From Novosphingobium sp. (GTDB lineage Bacteria > Pseudomonadota > Alphaproteobacteria > Sphingomonadales > Sphingomonadaceae): a DNA stretch of 64,000 nucleotides. The DNA is taken from assembly GCA_024236235.1 (NCBI GenBank), contig JACKKV010000004.1:112507-176506 (forward strand), written 5' to 3'. The position numbers and the translations under genes were made by a program. Position 1 is the first letter of the stretch. Each line of letters begins with the position of its first letter. Under the pieces are notes generated by a model. It was given only the letters and a program-made list of their open reading frames with translations. It did not search any database and was not told the DNA's origin. Shown here one piece after another: positions 23,706 through 31,151 of the stretch.

Positions 23706-26066
23706 ATGGCAACAATTGTTAGGCGTACGCTTGGTCTGGCGCTCATGGCCATCGGGCTCGCAGTCGCTGTTGGCGGCATTGTCCTGATTTCACTGGGCGG
23801 CTCTCCCTATTATTTGCCCGGGGGCATCGCGGTTGCGGCGAGCGGCCTGGGGCTGTGGCGCGGAAGGCCGTGGGCCGGCTGGCTTTACGCCGCATTCCTC
23901 GCGGTAACCATCCTGTGGGCATTGTGGGAAGTCGGGCTTGATGGCTGGCAACTGACCGCGCGGATCATCGGGCCTGCCGTGTTCGGCCTGCTTTTCGCCC
24001 TGCCTGCAATACGCAGGGTCATTGGCAACGGCGGCTGGGGCGCAAGTGGCGCGGCGCTCGCCAGTTTCCTGCTCGTCTTCGGCGTATCTCTGCAATCACC
24101 GATGGATGTAGCGGCATCTGCCGCGCCCAAGCAACGCCCGACGGCGTTGGCCGGAAATCCCGGCGAATGGCCGGTCTGGGGGCGGGACAAGGCCGGCACC
24201 AGATTTTCGCCGCTCGAACAGATCACGCCTGCCAATGTCAGCAAACTCGCGCTCGCCTGGGAATATGACACCGGCTACGATCCGATGAGCGACGCGGCGC
24301 CCAGCCCGCTGCAGGCGACACCGCTGATGGTCGATGACAGATTGTTCCTGTGTACTCAGACGAATGTCGTGGTGGCGCTCGATCCGGACACCGGCAAGGA
24401 GTTGTGGCGCTATGATCCCGAGGTTGACCCAACCAGCGGGACCGCGGTGCGCACCTGTCGCGGCGTCGCCTATTACGAGAGTGCGGTCGCGAAGGTCGAC
24501 GAAGCCTGCGCGCGCCGGATCATCACAGGAACCTTCAATGCTCAACTGATCGCACTGGATAGCAGAACCGGCACGCCCTGTGCCGGGTTCGGCAATGGCG
24601 GCATTGTCGATCTCAAGGAAGGCATGGGCGAAGTCCTCCCCGGCTTCTATTACACCAGTTCGGCTCCTACCATCTTACGCGGCACCGTCGTTCTGGGCGG
24701 TTGGGTCATGGATAATGTCAGCGCTGATGAGCCATCGGGCGTCATTCGCGGATTCGACGCCGAGACCGGCAAGCTGCGCTGGGCCTGGGACGCTGGCAAT
24801 CCGGCCAATAGCAAGGGCGCACCAGCAGGCAAATGGTACACCCGCTCGACCCCCAACAGCTGGGCGCCGATGAGCGGGGATGAGGAACTGGGCATGGTCT
24901 ATGTTCCAACCGGAAACCCCGCGCCCGATTACTTCGGTGGTTTGCGTTCGCCCGCCAGCGAAAAATTCGGCAGCTCGGTGATCGCGCTTGATGCGCAAAC
25001 CGGCGCGCTGCGCTGGAACTTCCAGACCGCGCATCATGATTTATGGGATTATGACGTCGCCTCCCAGCCGACTCTGTTCGACTTCCCCGGCAAATCTGGC
25101 AAGATCCCGGCGCTGGCGCAGCCGACCAAACGGGGTGAGTTGTTCGTACTTGACCGGCGAACGGGCAAGCCCCTTACTGCTGTCACAGAAAAAGCGGTGC
25201 CGCAACGCGGCAAGGCACCGGAAGAACGGCTCTCCCCGACCCAGCCCTTCTCGACCGGCATGCCAAGCTTTGCGGGCGATGTGCTGACCGAAAAGGACAT
25301 GTGGGGCATCACACCGATCGATCAGCTCTATTGCCGGATCTGGTTTCGCAAACTGCGCTATGACGGCCCAGCCACACCGCCAGGCCTCGATGAAGCCATC
25401 ATCTATCCGAGTATTGGTGGCGGGATGAACTGGGGCGGCGTCGCCTATGATCCCGAGCGGCGGATCATGATTGTCAATTCGCTTTATTACGCCAGCCTGG
25501 TCAAACTGATCCCGCGCGCAGAAGCGGACCGCCAGATCGCCGCCTCGGCGAAAGCCGGCACCAGCCACGATATCGCACTGGCCGCCGCCCCGTTGCCGAT
25601 GAGCGGCACACCCTATGGGGCCAAGGTGCGGGGCTTCACCTCGCCGCTGGGCACGCTTTGCCATGCCCCGCCCTATGGCAAGATTTCCGCGATCGACATG
25701 GATACGCAGAAACTGCTGTGGGATCGGCCCGTGGGCACGACCCGCGACAGCGGGCCGCTGGGCCTCGAAGTCGGCTTGCCGATCCGCATGGGCATGCCCG
25801 GCTTTGGCGGCTCCTTGATGACCCGCAGCGGCCTGATCTTCTTTGGCGCCCAGAAGGAGCGGACGTTCCGCGCCTTCGATACCGCGACCGGCAAGATCCT
25901 GTGGTCAGATCGCATGCCCGCGTCGGGCAATGCCAACCCGATGACCTATGTCGGGCCGAAAAGCGGACGGCAGTTTGTCGTGGTCGCCGCCAGCGGGCAT
26001 GTCACCTCGCAATCGATGCCGCTGGGCCGTACCTTCCGCGCCTATGCCTTGCCGGAGAAAGAATGA
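23706..26066 (+). CDS. Membrane-bound PQQ-dependent dehydrogenase (mGDH-type quinoprotein)
   Basis: A 786-residue quinoprotein of the membrane glucose/quinate dehydrogenase type. The first 130 or so residues contain four to five hydrophobic segments (for example 7-30, 36-55, 60-78, 95-110), after which a periplasmic beta-propeller begins with WPVWGRDKAGTRFSPLEQI. Later blocks include the propeller repeats IALDAQTGALRWNFQT and LWDYDVASQPTLFD. It would oxidise an alcohol, polyol or hydroxylated ring in the periplasm and pass electrons to ubiquinone. GGAGGGG upstream sets the ATG at 23706. A cupin gene overlaps its stop by 4 nt (ATGA). A PQQ synthesis operon is not in the window. Confidence 0.93.
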   Translation: MATIVRRTLGLALMAIGLAVAVGGIVLISLGGSPYYLPGGIAVAASGLGLWRGRPWAGWLYAAFLAVTILWALWEVGLDGWQLTARIIGPAVFGLLFALPAIRRVIGNGGWGASGAALASFLLVFGVSLQSPMDVAASAAPKQRPTALAGNPGEWPVWGRDKAGTRFSPLEQITPANVSKLALAWEYDTGYDPMSDAAPSPLQATPLMVDDRLFLCTQTNVVVALDPDTGKELWRYDPEVDPTSGTAVRTCRGVAYYESAVAKVDEACARRIITGTFNAQLIALDSRTGTPCAGFGNGGIVDLKEGMGEVLPGFYYTSSAPTILRGTVVLGGWVMDNVSADEPSGVIRGFDAETGKLRWAWDAGNPANSKGAPAGKWYTRSTPNSWAPMSGDEELGMVYVPTGNPAPDYFGGLRSPASEKFGSSVIALDAQTGALRWNFQTAHHDLWDYDVASQPTLFDFPGKSGKIPALAQPTKRGELFVLDRRTGKPLTAVTEKAVPQRGKAPEERLSPTQPFSTGMPSFAGDVLTEKDMWGITPIDQLYCRIWFRKLRYDGPATPPGLDEAIIYPSIGGGMNWGGVAYDPERRIMIVNSLYYASLVKLIPRAEADRQIAASAKAGTSHDIALAAAPLPMSGTPYGAKVRGFTSPLGTLCHAPPYGKISAIDMDTQKLLWDRPVGTTRDSGPLGLEVGLPIRMGMPGFGGSLMTRSGLIFFGAQKERTFRAFDTATGKILWSDRMPASGNANPMTYVGPKSGRQFVVVAASGHVTSQSMPLGRTFRAYALPEKE

Positions 26067-26551
26067 TGCCAGGCCTGGAAGTCAGCCCGTTCAGCGCGCC
26101 CGAGCTGCTTGAAAAGGCGAAGAGCGACGATCCGCGCGAGTGGGTGCCCGCAGCGATGCCCGGCGTCTGGATGCGCCCTCTTCTGTTCGACACGGTGGCC
26201 GGCGCCTGGGTCAATGTCACGCGCCTGCACCATGTCGGGTTTATCAGCCGCCACGCGCACCCCTGCCCCGTCCATGCCTATGTCCTGTCGGGTCAGTGGC
26301 GCTACGCCGAGCGCGACTGGATCGCAAAGGCTGGCGATTACCTGCTTGAGCCACCCGGCGACATTCATACGCTGATCGGCATGGAGGGCGGTTCGGAAAC
26401 GCTGTTCTGGATCGGTGGCACACTGGTCGAACTGGATGAGCAGGGCAACGCCACCGGCTATGCTGACGTATTTACCCGTATCGAACAGGCAGCCGCCCAT
26501 TTCGAGGCAGTTGGACTTGGCCGCGATTACGTCCGGCGCTTCATTCGCTGA
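26063..26551 (+). CDS. Cupin-domain protein, 2,4'-dihydroxyacetophenone dioxygenase/ChrR-like
   Basis: A 162-residue single-domain cupin. The metal-binding block is SRHAHPCPVHAYVLSGQWRY followed by GDYLLEPPGDIHTL, giving His, His, Glu and His ligands. The closest style I recognise is the ChrR-like cupin of 2,4'-dihydroxyacetophenone dioxygenase, which cleaves a C-C bond beside a ketone. It starts inside the stop of the PQQ dehydrogenase gene and is therefore coupled to it. It might cleave a ketone made by the quinoprotein, but it is cytoplasmic (no signal peptide) whereas the quinoprotein active site is periplasmic. Confidence 0.85.
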   Translation: MMPGLEVSPFSAPELLEKAKSDDPREWVPAAMPGVWMRPLLFDTVAGAWVNVTRLHHVGFISRHAHPCPVHAYVLSGQWRYAERDWIAKAGDYLLEPPGDIHTLIGMEGGSETLFWIGGTLVELDEQGNATGYADVFTRIEQAAAHFEAVGLGRDYVRRFIR

Positions 26552-26563
26552 ACATGAGGGGGG

Positions 26564-26607
26564 GCGGCCCCTGATCAGAACCCTGAAAGGGTCCGGTCAG
26601 GGGCCGC
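26564..26607. terminator. Bidirectional hairpin terminator between convergent genes
   Basis: GCGGCCCCTGA (26564-26574) pairs perfectly with TCAGGGGCCGC (26597-26607), and the loop itself holds ACCCT-gaa-AGGGT (26580-26592). It lies between the cupin gene (plus) and BVMO gene (minus), both ending here. No long T run follows on either side. Confidence 0.65.
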
Positions 26608-26763
26608 ATCATCGGCCATATCTGGCTTTGTTGATCGGCCCGTCCTGAGGAAGGCGCCGGGGGATACGCCCTCAACCTACAGATATGTCCTTTCGAATGA
26701 TCTTCTTACCCAGTCTCTCGCCAGTGCGACGCAGAGCTGGTTCAATGCAGGATATCCCAGTAC

Positions 26764-28419
26764 TCACTCTGCCATGGCTGGTGCACGCATCGTGAAGCCT
26801 TCATAGCCCTTGGCCTTCACTTCTTCGACCTTGGCGCGATAGGCAGGGTTGCCACCATTATACACCAGCAGCTTGTGGCCGCGCTTGGCCCCTTCGCCAA
26901 ATTCGCCCCAGAACCAGCTGTTCGTCGCGGTGGTGAGAAGTGTCTGGTTCGCGACGTCATAGACATGCTGGGTCCATTCTTCGGCAGCGACTTCGGTCGC
27001 CTCAATCCGCTCCACCGCATGTTCCTTCATATATTGGAACAGGTCAGTGACCCAATTCACCTGCGCTTCCGAGCAGCGCGGAATATTGCAGAAAGTCGCG
27101 CCATTATGCGCGCCGATCAGAGTGAAGAGATTAGGAAATTCGGGAATTTGCAAGCCCAGATAGGTGAATGGGCCGCTGGCCCAGCTTTCCTTCATTGTCT
27201 TGCCGCCAATGCCGCGAATATCCATCTGCTTGATGCCGCCAATGATCGCATCGAAGCCGGTTGCATAAATGATCATGTCCAGATCGTACTTCGTGTGCTC
27301 GGTCTCGATCCCGTGCGGTGTCATACGCTGGATCGGATCTTCGAGAATATCGACCAGATGGACGTTGGGCTGGTTGTAGGCCTCGTAATATTTAGTCTCC
27401 ATCGGCACTCGCTTCAGCCCAAAACCATGATCCTTGGGAATCAGCTTTTCAGCAACCTTCGGGTCCTTCACCCGTTCACGGATCTTCCTGGCGATGAAAT
27501 CAGAAATATAGCCATTGACCTTGGGATCAGTGAACATGTCGGCATAATGGCCGACCCAGATGGCGTAACCGGACTGGTTGTAAAGCTCTTCAAACAGCGC
27601 CTCGCGCTCTTCGGCGGTGGTGCCTTCGGCAGTCTCGAACATGAAATCATGCTGGAAGCCGGAATTGGTCGCTTCGCACTTCGCAAAGATATCCGGATAA
27701 TTCGCCTTGATCTGCGCCATACGCTCCGGTTCGATCGGCTTGTCGCACAGCGGCGCGCACCAGTTGGGATGACGCTGGAAAACGAACAGTTCGCCGGCCG
27801 TCTTGGCCACTTCCTGAATGACCTGCACACCTGTTGCGCCGGTGCCGATCACGCCCACCCGCTTGCCCGCGAAATCGACCTTCTGCCCGCCAAAGCCATT
27901 GCGTTCGTGCGGCCAATAATAGGTGTGATAGGTTTCGCCGCGAAACAGATCCATGCCCGGATATTTGGGCATGTTGGGATGCGACAACGCGCCCACAGCG
28001 GTGAGCAGGAAACGCGATTTGAACACTTCAGCGTTGTCCAGTTCAACGGTCCAGCTGTTTTCCTCGTCATTGAAAACAGACTTCATCACCTGGGTATTGA
28101 ACGTCACATCCTTGCGCACGTCCATCCGGTCCGCTGCCTTGCTGAAAAATTCATTAAGTTCCGGCTGAGTCGCGAATTCGGTTTTCCAATCCCATTCCTG
28201 TAGCAGGTCGGGCAGGAAGGAATAAGGGTAGGTATAGGATTCGGAATCGAGCTTGCATCCTGGATAACGGTTCATCGTCCAGGTACCGCCGACATCAGCG
28301 TTCTTTTCAAAGGCGTGAACAGAATAGCCCATCTCGCGCAGCCGGTAGAGCGTATACATGCCGGTAATGCCTGCACCAATGATGATGACATCGAAATCAA
28401 GGTCGGGTTTCTTGGCCAC
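26764..28419 (-). CDS. Baeyer-Villiger monooxygenase/flavin-containing monooxygenase, second copy
   Basis: A 551-residue type I BVMO. It has GAGITG near the N-terminus, GGTWTMNRYPGCKLDSESY, the fingerprint FRGETYHTYYWP and second Rossmann motif GTGATG. Two starts compete: ATG at 28443 has no ribosome site, while GTG at 28419 has GGGAG 6 nt upstream; I chose the GTG, which gives a start KKPDLDFDVIIIGAG typical of the family. An FNR/FixK-like box with a possible -10 lies upstream. The protein has only moderate resemblance to the BVMOs at 5884 and 61510, so three distinct ketone or sulfide substrates may be handled. It is transcribed alone and ends at a bidirectional terminator. Confidence 0.93.
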   Translation of the reverse strand: MAKKPDLDFDVIIIGAGITGMYTLYRLREMGYSVHAFEKNADVGGTWTMNRYPGCKLDSESYTYPYSFLPDLLQEWDWKTEFATQPELNEFFSKAADRMDVRKDVTFNTQVMKSVFNDEENSWTVELDNAEVFKSRFLLTAVGALSHPNMPKYPGMDLFRGETYHTYYWPHERNGFGGQKVDFAGKRVGVIGTGATGVQVIQEVAKTAGELFVFQRHPNWCAPLCDKPIEPERMAQIKANYPDIFAKCEATNSGFQHDFMFETAEGTTAEEREALFEELYNQSGYAIWVGHYADMFTDPKVNGYISDFIARKIRERVKDPKVAEKLIPKDHGFGLKRVPMETKYYEAYNQPNVHLVDILEDPIQRMTPHGIETEHTKYDLDMIIYATGFDAIIGGIKQMDIRGIGGKTMKESWASGPFTYLGLQIPEFPNLFTLIGAHNGATFCNIPRCSEAQVNWVTDLFQYMKEHAVERIEATEVAAEEWTQHVYDVANQTLLTTATNSWFWGEFGEGAKRGHKLLVYNGGNPAYRAKVEEVKAKGYEGFTMRAPAMAE

Positions 28420-28502
28420 TTTCCACTCCCAATCGCAATCCATGTGAAGCCGTGATTCGGCCAGCGTCACTGCGCTATATGCACATCGACACCATAGCCG
28501 AT

Positions 28503-28516
28503 TGACCAAGATCAAT
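28503..28516 (-). promoter_or_regulatory. FNR/FixK-like box upstream of second BVMO gene
   Basis: TTGACCAAGATCAA as read on the plus strand, sharing 12 of 14 bases with the box at 2022-2035. Reading toward the BVMO gene on the minus strand, a CATATA hexamer (28481-28476) begins 28.5 nt from the box centre, the same spacing as at the other site, and gives a start site near -41.5 from the box centre. Confidence 0.5.
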
Positions 28517-28537
28517 AAAGCGAAATTGATTCGGGTT

Positions 28538-29326
28538 TTAAACGATCCAGTCACGCTCGACGAAGGGATATTCCTTCCCGGAAAACAGGAATGACGCGGA
28601 AAGCTGGATAAAGCGGCGCTCATCCTGGGCCGCGTCCGCCTTGGCCGCCTCGAAATCCGGTCCCACCCGCACCACAGACCGGTCAAACCAGGCCTCCGCA
28701 TGTCCCATGAAGCGTCCTTCGGAGAGGCCCAACAGCGCGGCAACCTGCGTAGTCATCGGCTCGTCACGGCGATGAACCTGAGTGTAGCGGACCATGCCGC
28801 GCGCGACAGAATGCGAACGCACCAGCGGGCCATGCTGAAGCAGCCAGTAATCGCGGGCATCAACTTCGCTCATCCCGTCCCGAGGCATAAGGGGAAACAC
28901 CAGTCTCAGCAGCGGCGTGCGCTCGCGCGCGGCTACGTGTCCAGGCCCGCTTGCCACCTGGGGAAACTCCATGGCCAACCAGCACAATGATTGCGATGGT
29001 TCCAGCACCTCGGCCTGCGCAGCGCCGATCTGCCGCAACATTGCCGCCCCGTCGTCAGAAGCCAGCTGTGCTGCCAGAACTTCAGAAGATGGCCACCAGT
29101 AATCCGCCATGCATGCAAACGGGCTGGGATCGCATCCGCGCACCGCGCTGGCGGCGCGGTCGCCTTCTGCTGCATCCGCATCGGCATGCAATTGCACATA
29201 GCGGACAAGGCCCAGCCGTGCCTGCATGCCCGCCACCAACGGACCTACAGTGTCGACCAGATGCTCTTTGTAATCAGCCCCACTACAGCCTGCCTTTCGT
29301 CTGAGCAGCGTAACGAGGCGAATCAT
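28538..29326 (-). CDS. EthD-domain protein (tandem dimeric alpha-beta barrel)
   Basis: A 262-residue protein with two EthD-like halves: MIRLVTLLRRKAGCSGADYKEHL at the start (helper-domain pattern) and DARDYWLLQHGPLVRSH near residue 155. EthD-type proteins are small alpha-beta barrels found with oxygenases; some are dehydratases, decarboxylases or helper proteins. It is the third gene of an operon headed by an APH-like kinase, starting 2 nt after the small helical gene ends. A second EthD protein is at 58687-59373. Function not established. Confidence 0.8.
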   Translation of the reverse strand: MIRLVTLLRRKAGCSGADYKEHLVDTVGPLVAGMQARLGLVRYVQLHADADAAEGDRAASAVRGCDPSPFACMADYWWPSSEVLAAQLASDDGAAMLRQIGAAQAEVLEPSQSLCWLAMEFPQVASGPGHVAARERTPLLRLVFPLMPRDGMSEVDARDYWLLQHGPLVRSHSVARGMVRYTQVHRRDEPMTTQVAALLGLSEGRFMGHAEAWFDRSVVRVGPDFEAAKADAAQDERRFIQLSASFLFSGKEYPFVERDWIV

Positions 29327-29327
29327 C

Positions 29328-29828
29328 TCAGATCACCTCAGCCAGCGGCGGCAACGCTTCCCGGTCAGGATCAATACCGTTCCCCTGGAACCAGACCCGG
29401 CTGCGCAGCGCATCCTTCTCGCCATATGCGATGATAGCGGCTCTCGCCCCGGCAGAAAGTGGCTTCTGTCCGTCGTCTCCCAGGATTACCTTGTCGATGG
29501 CGTTACCAAGCGTGCAGATCGCGGCATTAAGCGCGTCTATATCCAGCTCGTCTACGCCATCAGTTGCATCTAGCGCCTGCTGCAAAACCTGCGCCTGACT
29601 CTCATCGACCTGCGCGACTAGCGTTTCTGCCAGGCCCCGAATAAGCCGGAACGACCCCGCCTCGTAGCGAACCGCATCTTTCCATTGATATCTGAGCATG
29701 GCAATCTGGCCGACCAGCAGCCGCGCCTGTTCCTGCGCCAGCTTCTCATCCTCCCGGATCGCCGGGGCGATGACATCCTGCACCGCCTTGACCATGTTCT
29801 TGAGACGAAGATCGATACTTGGCAGCAT
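29328..29828 (-). CDS. Small helical partner protein (LvaB/DUF6285-like), copy 1
   Basis: A 166-residue, mostly helical protein without a recognisable catalytic motif. It opens LPSIDLRLKNMVKAVQDVIAP, a pattern repeated in the protein at 44937 and in the C-terminal 115 residues of the kinase at 51835. Its start overlaps the stop of the APH-like kinase gene (TGATG). In the levulinate pathway the small LvaB protein is needed by the APH-like kinase LvaA for phosphorylation of 4-hydroxyacyl-CoA; gene order and size here match. I infer the same partnership from neighbourhood and from the fused form, not from proven homology. Confidence 0.7.
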   Translation of the reverse strand: MLPSIDLRLKNMVKAVQDVIAPAIREDEKLAQEQARLLVGQIAMLRYQWKDAVRYEAGSFRLIRGLAETLVAQVDESQAQVLQQALDATDGVDELDIDALNAAICTLGNAIDKVILGDDGQKPLSAGARAAIIAYGEKDALRSRVWFQGNGIDPDREALPPLAEVI

Positions 29829-30991
29829 CAGATGTCCTCCTGGATAAGCTTGCATATCTGTTCGAGGAATACGCCACCGGCCGAACCGAGCCAGGTCAGC
29901 ACCTGTTCCTGGTGATTGGTGTGCTCTTCCGCAGCGCGGATCGCCTGGCCCATGTCCATGGACGCACATTTGTAGGCGTTGAGAACCTCGTAGTAATGGA
30001 GCTTGCGCGGATCGACGGTGTTCCCGGACAGACGTTGATATTGCTCAAGAAACTCGTCGCGCGGCAACAGTCCCGACACAAGAAAGCGGCCCTTGTCGTC
30101 CCAGTTGCCGAACAGCCGCATCAGCGTCCAGGCGATATCCTCATGAAAATCGCCAAGATGACCCAGTTCCCAGTCGAGAATCGCGGTGAACTTTCCGCTC
30201 GGTTCCTCGAACATGAAATTGCCGATCCGGAGATCGGAATGCACGACCACCACCTTGTCGCAGACCGGCATGTTTTCACGCAGCCAGCGCTCGCACAAGG
30301 TAATGACCGGCACGGGTTCGACCACTGCATTCCACCAGAGCTTGGCCCAGTTGTTTAGCTCCCACAACGGCGCATCGATCGTGCCCGGGCGCGGCTTTGC
30401 GAACAGCGAGAGATTGGCCGCAGTCCAGTCAAAACCGTGCACCTTGACGAACGCATCCACGAACTGGGGTGCCAGCTTTGGCGCCCAGTCATCAAACCGC
30501 GTCCCCATGCCGGAAACACCCTTGGCATCGCTGTTGCTGGGCTCAGTCACACCATGAACGAATTCCAGAATTGCCGCAGGCTGGTCAAAGATCTCGGCAT
30601 CGAGATCGACATGACGCACCGGCGCAACCGGCAATGTACCGATCATGGCGTTCTGCAACTGGGCTTCGCGACCACGGCACGTCTGCGCGATCCCTTCGGG
30701 CGGGTCCATGCGCAGGATCAGCCGTTCTCCTTCAGGCGCGCCATCATGCACGATGTTGAAGGCAAATTGTTCTTTCGACGCACCGCCGGACATGCGCCTC
30801 ACATTGCTAATCTGCGGCGCGCCGTAGCCCAGATGATCGAAATAGCGCCGCAGCATAGCGGCAATCTCGTCGCCGGTCCGTGGTCGGTACGCGCCCCGCG
30901 CACGATATTCCAGAGTCCTTTCCAGAACGACATTCTGGCGTGGGTCTATTGCAGTGCGATCCCATGGATCCGGCTGGCCGGCAGTGTTCAA
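29828..30991 (-). CDS. APH/ACAD10-family phosphotransferase, probable hydroxyacyl-CoA kinase
   Basis: A 387-residue aminoglycoside-phosphotransferase-fold kinase of the type found with acyl-CoA dehydrogenases. The catalytic loop is HSDLRIGNFMF and the metal loop ILDWELGHLGD, both intact; RMSGGASKEQFAF is the nucleotide-loop region. Antibiotic resistance is unlikely: LvaA and the ACAD10 kinase domain, from the same branch, phosphorylate 4-hydroxyacyl-CoAs so that the hydroxyl can be removed. The start appears to be TTG (30991) with AGAGGAG 9 nt upstream; no better codon is near. First gene of an operon with the small helical protein and an EthD protein. Confidence 0.87.
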   Translation of the reverse strand: MNTAGQPDPWDRTAIDPRQNVVLERTLEYRARGAYRPRTGDEIAAMLRRYFDHLGYGAPQISNVRRMSGGASKEQFAFNIVHDGAPEGERLILRMDPPEGIAQTCRGREAQLQNAMIGTLPVAPVRHVDLDAEIFDQPAAILEFVHGVTEPSNSDAKGVSGMGTRFDDWAPKLAPQFVDAFVKVHGFDWTAANLSLFAKPRPGTIDAPLWELNNWAKLWWNAVVEPVPVITLCERWLRENMPVCDKVVVVHSDLRIGNFMFEEPSGKFTAILDWELGHLGDFHEDIAWTLMRLFGNWDDKGRFLVSGLLPRDEFLEQYQRLSGNTVDPRKLHYYEVLNAYKCASMDMGQAIRAAEEHTNHQEQVLTWLGSAGGVFLEQICKLIQEDI

Positions 30992-31101
30992 GACGGCGAA
31001 CTCCTCTCTCAGATATGATTCCCGTTCGGGTGTCGGGCAGCTTATGCAGGGGAGCCGAGCGGAAATCCAGCCCGCTGCGATCAGCCACGATTACGGGAAG
31101 C

Positions 31102-31131
31102 AAAAAAAGGGCGGGCACAAGGCCCGCCCTT
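31102..31131 (-). terminator. Rho-independent terminator of first TonB receptor gene
   Basis: On the minus strand a 10-bp stem, AAGGGCGGGC pairing with GCCCGCCCTT around a 5-nt loop (CTTGT), followed by a T run. It begins 20 nt after the receptor stop and closely resembles the terminator at 33863-33896. Confidence 0.9.
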
Positions 31132-31151
31132 CTTGTCCGGCTGGACGACGA

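Noticed and set aside
29828..30991. Antibiotic (aminoglycoside) resistance gene
   Set aside because: Though APH-fold, the context and sequence style are those of the ACAD10/LvaA-type kinases of acyl-CoA metabolism.
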